Assembly (NCBI GenBank): GCA_013399115.1
Contig: VXAA01003378.1
Coordinates: forward strand, 219,182-283,181
Length of the DNA stretch: 64,000 nucleotides
DNA from: Anseranas semipalmata
Taxonomy: Eukaryota > Chordata > Aves > Anseriformes > Anseranatidae
Reading direction: 5' to 3'
Of this stretch, positions 50,870 to 61,185 are shown piece after piece (the stretch's first letter is position 1; every line of letters starts with the position of its first letter). Below the pieces are notes generated by a model. It was not told the origin of the DNA and made no database searches. It worked only from the letters and a program-made list of their open reading frames with translations. A program made the translations under genes and the position numbers.

Positions 50870-52146
50870 AGGCAGTTGAGAGAACACTCACACATGCTGG
50901 ATGAATTAAAGTAGTCAGTTCCTGATGAAATTCACTGCAGAGTATTTAAGGAAGTAGCCCAAGAAATCTCTGAACATTAGCAATTATCCTCTTGAATTAA
51001 TGGAGGGTGTCCTTTAAGTCCCTGGGGACTTAAAGGGCAAACATAGGGACTTATCTTTAAAGAAGAAAAAGATATTTCTTGGGAAATAAAGACCAGTCAG
51101 TCTAGCTGGGATACACAGAAAGTTATCTGGAGAAATTATGAATAAATTTATAAGCACCTAGGAGATAATAAGGTGATCAGGACAGCTAACGTGGATTTGT
51201 CAAGAACAAACCAGTCTAATTTTCTTCATGGACCAAAACACTGGCAGACTGCATAAAGTAGAAATAGTAGATATGATATGTTCCAACTTTAGTAGAACCT
51301 TTTGCATAGCTTTATTCATAGCAAGCTAGGGAAGTGTAGTGTAAATAGATGATTTCAATTTAAGATGAAAATGAAAATTTGGAAAAAAAGTACCTCCAGG
51401 GTGATTACCTGTTGCAAAGTGGGAAAATTTGTTTTTTAAGTGAATTACTCTAGATACTTTTTCAGGATTTTGGTAGTTACTTGCATGTTGCCCTACTTCA
51501 GTTACAACTGTTTTTGTGCTTTTTAACAGTCAGGATGAAATATTGTTTATATGTTGGACACCTTGCTTTTAAGAAAGAGATGGACAAAGAAGATAAGCAT
51601 AAAATGTCTTTAGGTGGTCTCACTTTTCTTCTGGAAAGATTTACCTCCCTCTGTGTTAGACTGTATCAGTGCATTTGTGAGACTTGTTACTGAGATAAAT
51701 ATTTCCCTTTGTTAGCTAAAGAGAACATGTTATTGGTGTTGCAGGCAGGTGTCTAGCACACAGCAAAACTCACTACAGGCTCAGCAAACATGTGCTGGTT
51801 AGGGAACTTAGAATACTTTAGAAGAGAAAGAAGACAGGGCAAATTTTCTTACAGGCAAATGTTCACTCCAGGCTCCACAAGCCTTAGGAAAAGACAAAAT
51901 TGGTTTGATTTGTAGGGAAGATGAATTATGTTACATATAAGGGAAAACTTTCTTGAAAAAGAAATAATAATTAGCAAAAGGAAATAAATTCCTTGAGGAG
52001 ATTGTGACAGCTCTCTATTAAAAGAAGCTTTAAAATAAACATCTGTCAGGGGTAGTCCGAGTCTTTTTAACCTTGTTTCAGTGCAGAAGGGTGGACTATG
52101 TCAGCCTCCGTGTCAGTTCCAGCCATACTTCTATGATTCTATGATG
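50870..52146 (+). mobile_element. Ancient, decayed CR1 LINE (RT and 3' end)
   Basis: A heavily mutated CR1 of the older turtle/amniote kind. Around 50915-51000 the sequence follows the pattern PDE-IH-RV-KE-A-EIS. Around 51085-51110 AATAAAGACCAGTCAGTCTA matches the N-YRPVSL block. Around 51180-51310 a GWRSANVDLSRTNQSN-like reading, allowing one frame change, corresponds to the QHGF-K-KSC-TNL block, and VDMICSNFSRTF corresponds to the catalytic VD-IYLDFSKAF block. The 3' UTR resumes near 51940 (AAAACTTTCTTG) and runs through AACATCTGTCAGGGGTAGTC to TTCTATGATTCTATGATG. The segment between 51360 and 51760 is not recognisable. Many stops make it long dead. Confidence 0.78.
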
Positions 52147-52846
52147 TTGTGGAAGATTTTTCTCCGTGACTGCACAAAAACATCTGCATGCCCCAAGCTT
52201 GTAATTAAAACATCTGCTGAACAAAGCAGGGTTGTAAATTTCAACTCATATGAGATGCACGGTTAATGACACCAATGTGCCAATTGCCTGCCACTAAAAA
52301 CTCTTCCTGAGAAGAGTTTCTTTTTTATGCTATTTTAGTTCATCAGTCACTAGTTTCTAATAAGATAACTTAATTAATGTTTGACCACTAGTTTATTAAT
52401 CACATGTTGTCCTTTGACAAATGTTTCATATGAGAAAAGGTTATCCTCAAAAAGTTTTTCTGTCATTCTGACCCAGTTATTTTGATTCCTAACTGTTTTT
52501 AGTTATACAAATAGGATTTACATACAAATATAATCCATTTATTCTGTAATGCAAAAATAATTTGTTTGACATTCAGTGTTAGTTGCATGGCTCAGTGTTT
52601 AATAGTTATATGCCCACTGTACTCTGAATTTGCTGTTATTTGATTGCTGTTATTTTTCATTCCTCTCTGTCTACACAGGTAGCATATCTGACAGCTCCTG
52701 AATTAGGCACTGTGGGATTCGTTTTTTCTTACCTCACAGGCTGCTCGTGTTTTCTTTGATCAAAAGAACAATGAAATGGTTTATACTTTTATAAAACATA
52801 TAAAAGTAACAATTTTAAATGGTACCGGCTCAGTCTCACAACTTAC

Positions 52847-52931
52847 GTGAGTTGTTTTCAACGAAACATCGTTATGAAAGTAATAAGTGAAATGATCATA
52901 TATCATTAGTACTTGCCGCAGAGTGATGTTT
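52847..52931 (-). CDS. Candidate 85-nt internal exon
   Basis: On the minus strand, AACATTTTCACAG precedes and GTAAGTTG follows an 85-nt segment (one base plus 28 codons, ITLRQVLMIYDHF...). Both splice sites are near consensus. It contains three to four CpGs, several times the local density, which suggests either selection or young sequence. No family is recognised. The nearest candidate upstream exon (55597-55685) ends in phase 0, which does not fit its start, so an exon is missing or one call is wrong. Confidence 0.2.
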
Positions 52932-53091
52932 CTGTGAAAATGTTATCTTAGAAAATATGTTTCACCATTTGCATGTCTCAGAAATACGTTAATTTCTAAG
53001 AGAAAAGCTATATGTTTTTCAGCATGTTTGATCATTCAGATCATTCGATTGGCAATTGCTCTGCCTTAACGGTGGAGTAGGTAAGCATGAT

Positions 53092-53155
53092 GAGAAAAAG
53101 AAAGGGAAAAAGGGAAAGAGAAAAAAAAGGAAGGGAAAAGGAAAAGAAGAAAAAG
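53092..53155. repeat. 64-base uninterrupted homopurine tract
   Basis: Only A and G for 64 bases, built from GGGAAAAA-like units, and continuing with a few interruptions to 53177. Such polypurine tracts can adopt H-DNA in vitro. The minus-strand frame of long F/P runs across it is an artefact of composition. Confidence 0.9.
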
Positions 53156-53970
53156 CATAGAAGAGAAAGGAAGGGAATCTTCTTCCTAATCCCAGGAAAT
53201 ACTGGGCTGTTATAAAGACTCTTATCTCAGCAGAGTCAAGATTCATGTCCTGAAGGCTTGTTATGGAATAATAATTTATTAATTAAGGGTGGGCTTTCAA
53301 ACAACTTCTGTTGATTTAACAGTGGTGAGATTTACTACTAACTTCCATGGGATCAGAACCAAGTCAACAATGAGCTCGTGTGTAAACATATTTCTAATTG
53401 AAAAGATTAAGAACTCTTAATACAGTGTTACTGTGTGTGTCTAATACAATATTTGCATTATTTCTGATAGAGTATTTGATAGTATATGAAAAAACAAAAC
53501 AAGAACAAAGTAGATATTTCTTCTCACTGTTGGATAATGTCCATGGAAGTACTCTGTTTTTCTACTGCTAAGTTTAACAAATGACTTGCTTTAATACTTG
53601 CCCTTTCCCACTCTCATCAAATGCATTACATAGAGTACTCCAAAAGAACTCCTCAAAAAAAATTTTTTTTTCCACAAAGATTGTAGCTTTTAGAAACAAT
53701 TCATGGAAGATGGGTACTATGGGAGAACTAACTCCTAACAAATATGAGTGCAGACTGTCCTAACAACTTCGTTACTGTTACTAAAACTAGTTAGTATTCT
53801 GCCAATATGTGACTGAGAAAACGTGTCGACAATCACACTGTCATCTTGTAGGCTTGTGGCAACGTAGAAGTTTTACTTTATACTCTATCAAGACACAGCA
53901 GGGAAAATATTTTCATGACTCAGATGATGTCACTGCTGTTTGTAGTAGGACTATCAGACCAGAACATGAC

Positions 53971-55188
53971 TTAGAAACATAGAATATCTCAAGTTGGAAG
54001 GGACCCATAAGGATCATCAAGTCCAACTCCTAGCACTACACAGGTCTGCCCAAAGATTCAGGCCATATGACTAAGAGCACAGTCCAAATGCTTCTTAAAC
54101 TCCAATAGGTTTGGTGCTATGACTACGTCCCTGGGGAGCCTGTTCCACTGCGCGACAACCCTCTCAGTGAAGAACCTCTTCCTGATATCCAGCCTGAACC
54201 TCCCCTGTCACAGCTTGACTCCATTCCCTCGGGTCCTATCGCTGGCCACTAAAGAGAATAGGTCGATGCCTGCCCCTTCACTCCCCCTCATGAGGAAGCT
54301 GTAGACCGCAATGAGGTCTCCCCTCAGCCTCCTCTTTTCCAGGCTGAACATACCAAGTGACCTCTGCCACTCCTCATATGTCTTCCCCTTTAGGCCCTTC
54401 ACCATCTTTGTAGCCCTTCTCTGGACACTCTCCAATAGTTTCACATCCTTTTTGTAATGTGGTGCCCAAAACTGCACACAGGACTTCAGGTGAGGCTGCA
54501 CCAGCGCAGAGCAGAGCGGGACAATCACTTCCCTTGACCGGCTAGCAATGCCGTGCCTGATGCACCCCAGGATACGGTTGGCCCTCCTGGCTGCCAGGGC
54601 ACACTGCTGGCTCATATTCAGCTTGCTATCAACCAAAACCCCCAGATCCCTCTCTGCGGGGCTGCTCTCCAGCGTCTCATCCCCCAGCCTGTACATGTAG
54701 CCAGGGTTGCCCCTTCCCAGGTGCAGGACGCGGCACTTGCTCTTATTAAACTTCATGCAGTTGGTGATTGCCCAGCTCTCCAGTCTGTCCAGATCTCTCT
54801 GCAAGGCCTTTCCACCCTCAAGGGAGTCAACAACTCCTCCCAGTTTAGTATCATCTGCAAATTTGCTCAAAACACCTTCTAGTCCTACATCCAAATCGTT
54901 TAAAAAAACATTGAAGAGAACTGGCCCTAAAATGGAGCCCTCGGAGACCCCACTGGTGACCGGCCGCCAGCCTGATGCAGCCCCATTAACCATAACCCTT
55001 TGAGCCCTACCCGTCAGCCAATTGTTCACCCATCGTACAATGTTTTTGTCCAGCTATATGCTGGACATTTTGCCCAGTAGGATCCTACGGGAAACTGTGT
55101 CAAAAGCTTTACTGAAATCCAAAAAGATCACATCAGCTGGTTTCCCTTGATCGACTAGATGGGTGATCTTATCATAAAAGGAAGTCAA
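53971..55188 (-). mobile_element. CR1 LINE, 5'-truncated (left half of a head-to-head pair)
   Basis: The plus strand starts with the reverse complement of a CR1 tail (ACATAGAATATCTCAAGTTGGAAGGGACC). The 3' UTR then runs to about 54207, and the reverse-transcriptase region to the junction at about 55188. About 1.2 kb remain, lacking ORF1, the endonuclease and the N-terminal part of RT. The 5' end stops exactly where a second CR1 in the other orientation begins. Confidence 0.95.
54208..55188 (-). pseudogene. CR1 reverse transcriptase fragment with one in-frame stop
   Basis: This encodes the palm and C-terminal part of the CR1 ORF2 reverse transcriptase, which copies the element RNA at the target site. 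From the junction it reads PLTSFYDK, then the catalytic A block VIFLDFSKAFDTV. A TAG at 55054-55056 follows, and the same frame continues for 273 codons to 54208. The later part has [17 protein letters not shown], the catalytic FADDTKLGG (FADD at 54850-54861), [37 protein letters not shown] and [13 protein letters not shown], ending GNGVKL. One stop in about 325 codons indicates a fairly young copy. The 5' truncation alone makes it inactive. Confidence 0.93.
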
Positions 55189-55396
55189 AGGTTCTTCACC
55201 AAGAGGGTGGTCAAGCACTGAAACAGGCTTCCCAGGGAAATTGTCACAGCACTGAGCCTCCCAGAATTCAAGAAACCTTAGGACAATGCTCTCAGACATC
55301 TGGTCTGATTTTTGGGTGGTCCTGTGTGGAGCCAGGAGTTGGACTTGATGATCCTTGTGGGTCCCTTCCAACTCAGGATGTTCTATGATTCTATGA
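55189..55396 (+). mobile_element. CR1 LINE 3' end (right half of a head-to-head pair)
   Basis: The segment starts at GGTTCTTCACCAAGAGGGTG, passes through CACTGAAACAGGCTTCCC and GGAGTTGGACTTGATGATCC, and ends TTCTATGATTCTATGA. It is a 208-bp 3' fragment, and its tail wording is that of the same subfamily type as the copy it abuts. The few bases AGGTT at the seam could belong to either copy. Confidence 0.93.
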
Positions 55397-55407
55397 CTTC
55401 CTTCCTG

Positions 55408-55460
55408 GTTTTTGTTTGTTTTGTTTGGTTGGTTGGTTTTGTTTGTTTGTTTGTTTTTTC
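55408..55460. repeat. (GTTT)n / (GGTT)n repeat
   Basis: Interrupted GTTT and GGTT units, beginning 12 bases after the CR1 tail. The adjacency may be chance or a T-rich target preference. Confidence 0.85.
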
Positions 55461-55596
55461 TTATCTGTTCTGATCCTGGTGAAAAGCCTGGTAAAATATT
55501 CCAGAAAACGTTCCTGTGCTCAGACATAGTTGTTTTTGTTTTTTTTTTTTAACCCATTATGTTAATTCAATGTTGCTACTAGTATCTTACAGTTAC

Positions 55597-55685
55597 CTGT
55601 AATTGAGCATCCACAAACACAGTGAAAACGGGAATCACATTTTTCTGTTGGCACCAGAGACTTTCCAATAAAAATATTTTTATAT
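55597..55685 (-). CDS. Candidate 89-nt internal exon
   Basis: On the minus strand, AGACTGCCTAG precedes and GTAACTGTAAGA follows an 89-nt segment: two bases plus 29 codons, IKIFLLESLWCQQ...FVDAQLQ. The donor is good; the acceptor's pyrimidine tract is poor. The peptide is hydrophobic and helical-looking, with no recognised family. An upstream candidate at about 56230-56290 could join in phase only by using a weak GTGTTC donor. Confidence 0.17.
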
Positions 55686-56846
55686 CTAGGCAGTCTTTTG
55701 GCCAAATATGTTTGTTTTGTTGTTGTTGTTTATGTTGTTTTGTTTGTTTGTTTGTTTTTTGCCTAATGCTGGGGAATGTAGTTTAATGTTTAATGAGCTG
55801 GTAAAAGACTTTTCACTCTTTTTCTTTTTCTTTTCTTTTTTTTTTTTTTTTTGAGGGGAAGAAAAGCTTCAGTATCCTATGCTTAGCCAAATAACAGATG
55901 AGATGATCTGCCAGAGAAATATTTTTATTATTTTCCTGAACAGTCTTTGTATCAAAGCATCTGGGAATGCATGGAAAATATACACCTTTGCAAGGAATTA
56001 AATTTTCTTTTTGTGTTTTTCTTTTTTTTTTTTTCCTAGAAAGCTATGAAAATAAGGAAATAAATGAAATTTTAAAGTTTTTTCTACTGTTGGAATTATT
56101 TACCAAAAGCCTTGTGCATATTTCATGTAGGATAATAGACCACTATTTGCTGCAATAGATCTTATAAAAACATGGAACAAGGTTTTTCTTTCTTATTTAC
56201 TAATCTTTAGCTGTGGTGTGAACACCTGACATCCTGCTCACCAAGTATATGACTACATGGAACAGTTGGAGAATGGCACAGATATTTTTAAGCTAACTGT
56301 TTTTGGTGAGTTACTCTTAAAGGTCAAATAAGCAGATTCAGTCTACCCAAAGTATCATGATGCTACAAAGTGAACCTTCGGTGCCTGTCTCAACCATTAA
56401 CAGAGATGCAGTGATGGGCATTCAGTGATGGGTGGTGTCTTAACTTATTGGCAAAAATTCTGCAATTTATTCTCACATAACTAGAAGTGAGACATCCAGC
56501 TAAACAAAATGATAAACCAAAACCATACCAAAGGTTTTGAAAATATATATCACTGTATTTATTTAATAGTGTTTTTTTTTTTTTTTTCAAAAAGAAATTG
56601 TGGGGAGCAAATGATAGCATTTTATTGTGTAAACATATCAGCATACTTTTATCAAAATTAAATTATTTAATGTAAAACTTCATAACCTACAAACAGAAAA
56701 TGATATCTTACATTAATATTCCATATGTTAAGCATTAAGTCTAAGCATCTGAGATTGTTAATTTGATTTGCTTTAGCAAAGATCCCTGTATCAAACAAGT
56801 GTGCCAAGGCATATAAATACAGAAATATTGGTTATATTTAAAATGC

Positions 56847-56871
56847 ATACATATATATATATATATATATA
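56847..56871. repeat. (TA)n microsatellite
   Basis: About twelve TA units. Confidence 0.92.
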
Positions 56872-59800
56872 CTATTTTTCCAAAGAGAATAAACATCACT
56901 TTTTAGAAATGTGTAAGTTTGGTATTTATTGCACTTTCCCCCTTAAAAGTGTCTTTAAGAATCACTTTCAGTTCAAAGAGAAGAATTTCTAAGCTTTTCC
57001 ATCTGGAAACACCTTGCTTTGTATGATCAAAAAGACATTTATATACTTTGATTAAGCGGTCCTTTCAAAATAGCAATATGAGGAATAATTCAAGAACTGG
57101 AAACAAGGTAAGTTTTTCATATGAAAATGTTCTTTTATGGAGGAAATGAGATTAAAAAAAAGAACTTAATCCTTTAGAAGACATACGGAAGTATTACACT
57201 TTTATTTGCATTCTTGTTGCTAAATAAAAGCTGTTAATTGCAGATCTTTAATAAAATTAATGATAGAAAAAAAGTTAGGTGTTCAGAAATAAATGAACAG
57301 GTCTGTTTTAAAGAAATTGAAGTAAATATGAATAAGATCTTAAAGAAATGTTCCAAAAGGACAAATTTTGCCCTTGGAAGGATAAAGATGTATCCTGTTG
57401 AGCTCAGTGATGCATGTGAGGGCAAAATTTGACTTAATGTGCCTGAAATGTGAAAAAGAAAGTTTATGAAAGAAAGGGCATTAACTTTGTTAACCGGCAA
57501 GGCTGTCACACTGCTCTCTTTTTTTACTTATGATGAGCAAGCTCCCAGAACAAAAACCTTTCCTGCTCTGTCCTACTTTTTTTCCATGAGATTTTTCATC
57601 CTAGTTTTGTCTAGGGACAAAGTTCAAAACCGTATACTGGATAAAATATGTATTTGAGATTGTTTAACTATTTGGAACTACCTCTTTAAGTAACAGAAAC
57701 TTGTTCAACACTAGTCTGAGTACAAGCAGCTTATTTATAGAAGCGGTGGTTTTTCTGTTTGTTTAGATCTGATGAGTCTACAATAATGAAAGGTATAAAA
57801 ACTGAAGGAAAAGACTATCTAAATTCTAAATTTATAATCTTAACTACCATGTGGTTCAGAAGATGTGTGTAGTTAATGGGAAATGAATAAATGTACAACA
57901 GGTAAGACGCTTAGCTCATCCTATTAGTTTTTATCAAATTTTGTTCTTTCTGAAAGGACTTCTGGTAATAAAAAGTCCTAATGATTTAAGAAAACTGATA
58001 AAGTCCTGAAAGTAGAAGAATAGGAATAAAAGCCAGATCTCTGCTGTACAGTAGCAGGAAGAATTTATACGTGATGTGGGGTTTAATTCAACTTCAAAAC
58101 TAGGGATTCAACTTTTTTTCTGATTCTGTGGGAGCCTATATTCACGGAAACTTCAATACTCTGACTTTTCAAGGGTGAGGACTGAGGAACCCTATTGTTC
58201 TTCCTGTAAAAGGAAGTTTCACTTTTGTAAAAGAAATTGCATATAGTCGGAAAAAGAGACACTGAGAGATGGTGAGTAAGACTATATCCAAGTATTTTTT
58301 TAATTTAAAGTTAACAGATGTTCTACTCTGACCTGTATTCTGTTTTGCAAACAGCTAGCTTCTTAGCACAAGGTATCATATATGTCTCTGTATTAATTTG
58401 AAAAATAGCATCAGCAAAACAAAAAATTGAAAAGTCTAATCTTTTGAAATAAAAAAGGAAGAACATAAGAACATGCGTTTAACAAATTGCTACATAGAAA
58501 AATATAGAGATTATTTATGAATGAATCTTGTATCCCAGGTAGCAATTCTTACATTATTATTCTAGCAAAATACTGCCTAGCAATGGGTGTTCCTAAAGAC
58601 ATTTTTTTATGATTTTAAAATATCCTACATCGATTGCTTTACAACTGTGGTAGTGTTATATTACATCTTATGACCATGGGATTTCATACCAATGGCAGGA
58701 AAATTTGAAAAAATTAACTTAATGTTGAGTAGGCTGTAAATCTTACCTAGATAGTTTGTGTTGTAGGTTATCATCAAGATTTTTTATAAAGTATTCCATG
58801 TACTGCTGCAGTTTTAAGGTAGAATATGAAGATATGCTATTTCTTTAACATCTGCCTTCCTCACCTCCAGTCTGGAACTTTTGTTGAGAAGATAAATCAT
58901 AACACTCATTTACTTTCCCATTACAGTATACTAATATTTGCTGTTCTCTGAAATATACCTTTGCTCCATATTAGGTGTTTAAGCCAAGGCAGCTTCCACA
59001 TGGTCCTTACATTTTTTCTCTCTCCTTGTTTAAATGCTGTTTAAGTGACATGTAAGCAATTAGTTTGCAATTATGTTAGCAATGTGGAAGATCGGTTGAG
59101 ACTTAGTGAAATCGAATTTCATTTTTAAATGTCTGAAATATGCATGAGCATTTCAATGATTCAGTAGAGCTTTAGATCATGGATGTAGATTTAATAAAGA
59201 AAATGATGACCACATACAAAGACATTCTATTTTATTGATGAAGCTGATACAAGAACTTGTGCTATACTGTACATATTATCATTTTTATTTCTGTTGATGT
59301 CATCTCTTCCTCTTAAAAATGCCAAATGAATGTTTCTTCTTTATTCTACTTAAATTTAACAAACCTAAAAAAGCCTTTGTTGAAGATGCAAACATTAAAA
59401 GTGACAAACAAATGATTATATTTTGATTTAAAAGAAATAACAATCATTTAGGTGAAATTGTAGTTATAAAAAAGTAACCTTGTTTCTTTTTCTCCTTTTT
59501 TTTTTTAAATATTTCATAGTGTCATACCTTCTTTACGTTATGGCACGGCTACTTTTATTTAATGACAGCCACTTGCACCGTCAAAATACATGTTATAAAT
59601 TTCTGTTCTCAGGACAAAATAATACACTTCCAGGATAATTCACTTCCAAAACAAATGGCAAATTTGAATAAAAGTGAAATAAACAGAAATGATGAAATTT
59701 AAGTTTCATATATAAATATGATTAGGCAAATCTAAAATATGAATAGTCAATACTGGCACACTATAAGGAAAAAATGTGTTTCATAATAAATGTTATACCT

Positions 59801-60835
59801 TATCTATATAGCTGATAGTCTCATTGCTAGAAAATATCTAAACAACATTTTTTCCCTACAATTTAGGAAAATATTTTCCACCTTCTTAGATGATACTTCT
59901 TCACTATTGAGGCAGCAGTTTGTGTTATGAAAACATCTTTTCCCAAAGGATAGCTTAAGTGAATGGTAATAGATTAACAGACAATTAAGTTCTTGGTTAA
60001 AGACCAATACAAATTGGCATGACTAAAACATTCTACCACCTGTTCATTTTTCTTTATTAAATGAGTATAATGGACTCAATCCAACTCCCAAAGGAAAAGT
60101 GTCCATACCAGAAATATCATCATAGCTGGTGTTAATTGGCATGTTTTTTGGCAGATCGAGGGAGAAGATAATTGGCATGAAGACTGAACTCTCCCTATAT
60201 CCGGAGAAGTTACCTTAAAGCCAGAGTTCAGTAATATTTGCAGGAATTCTGGTGCCTGGCTGTTGGTCTCTCTCTCTACCTCTGTCAATAGAATGAAAAC
60301 AAGCCTTCTCCTTCCAGACATGAGAGTCTAAAAACATTCAGTAGTCACTATTGCACATGAAGGGGGAAAAAAAAAAAAAAAAACATGTTCAGTCTTTTCA
60401 ATCTAAATAGGAGCTGGAATGACTAGCCCAGAATTCTTCAGACTCTCCCAATGGTTTCATAAACTTCAGTAGCTTTGTGATTACATCTACTGCTTTTCCG
60501 TGCAAATTGATTGGATACTGAATGGAAGAAAGCAGGTGTTTGAACTATATTATTTCACATGAATATAATATCTTAGATATAATCTATGTTGCCTTTGCTG
60601 CAAAATATCTGAGTGTGTAAGAACAGCAAAGATATCCATCAATAAAAACAGCAAATGGCTGCTTGTTTGGCATCTGTGGAATGTAAACTGAAGCCATAAA
60701 AAATAAACTGTGAAAATGAGATAGCTGGGCAGCCACCATTTTGACACATAGATTAAAAATAAAGAAAAATGTTAGGACCAACATCAAACATTTAATAAGT
60801 GTATGAGAGAAGATATACAAAAAATAATTCAGTAA

Positions 60836-60884
60836 TAAATAAAAATAAAAATAAAAATAAAAATAAAAATAAAAATAAAAAAAA
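60836..60884. repeat. (TAAAAA)n hexamer microsatellite
   Basis: Seven near-perfect TAAAAA units ending in A8. The minus-strand frames rich in repeated FIFIF or FYFYF across it are translations of the repeat, not membrane proteins. Confidence 0.92.
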
Positions 60885-61101
60885 ACAACAGAAGACTCAG
60901 GGTTGTTTTTCTTAATGTTTTCATTTCTTGAACAATATAAGGACAATTTACCATTTTCTCATCATAATATATATTCTTTCTATTCAGGAGTAGGAGAGTC
61001 TGTTTAGATGTAAGAGATAACATGAAACTATCAGGTTTTATAGATTTTTCTTGTTGATTAGCAGTGAACACCGTAATTAAGACCCAACATATAAATCCCA
61101 G

Positions 61102-61185
61102 AGTCATAAATTTTGAGATTGGAGTAGTCATGATCATCAAATTAGAGCTCCTGAATATCATTGACCATAGGATTCCTTCATATGT
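61102..61185 (-). mobile_element. Ancient CR1 3' end fragment
   Basis: The plus strand reads GAGTCATAAATTTTGAGATTGG, then TCATGATCATCAAATTAGAGC, CTCCTGAATATCATTGACCATAGGATTCC. This follows base by base, with scattered changes, the old amniote CR1 tail TCATAGAATTTTAAGG...GATCATCTAGTCTGACCTCCTG...AGGCCATAGAATTCC. High divergence implies great age. The family was recalled from memory, not searched. Confidence 0.6.

Larger units (their letters stand above)
55461..61101. other. AT-rich DNA; only low-confidence exon candidates
   Basis: No repeat family is recognised apart from the simple repeats listed. Splice-flanked open segments on the minus strand, besides 55597-55685, are at about 56200-56290, 56712-56748, 58747-58805 (QYMEYFIKNLDDN...), 58910-58940 and 60190-60320 (...QAPEFLQILLNSGFK). 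The plus strand also has strong splice-like sites, for example GTGAGT after 56304 and GTAAGT after 57107, without a continuous frame except 57238-57432. These are recorded in the findings and are not called genes here. Confidence 0.45.

Noticed and set aside
53019..53246. Minus-strand frame rich in FPFPFLFF
   Set aside because: Translation of the homopurine/homopyrimidine tract.
54553..55003. Plus-strand frames of 98 and 109 codons
   Set aside because: They are antisense to the CR1 reverse transcriptase and have no separate support.
57238..57432. Plus-strand 64-codon frame following a TTGCAG acceptor-like site, with an upstream GTAAGT donor-like site at 57108
   Set aside because: Suggestive, but no recognised family. 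The frame length is ordinary for this composition, and the opposite strand has a longer open frame over the same bases.
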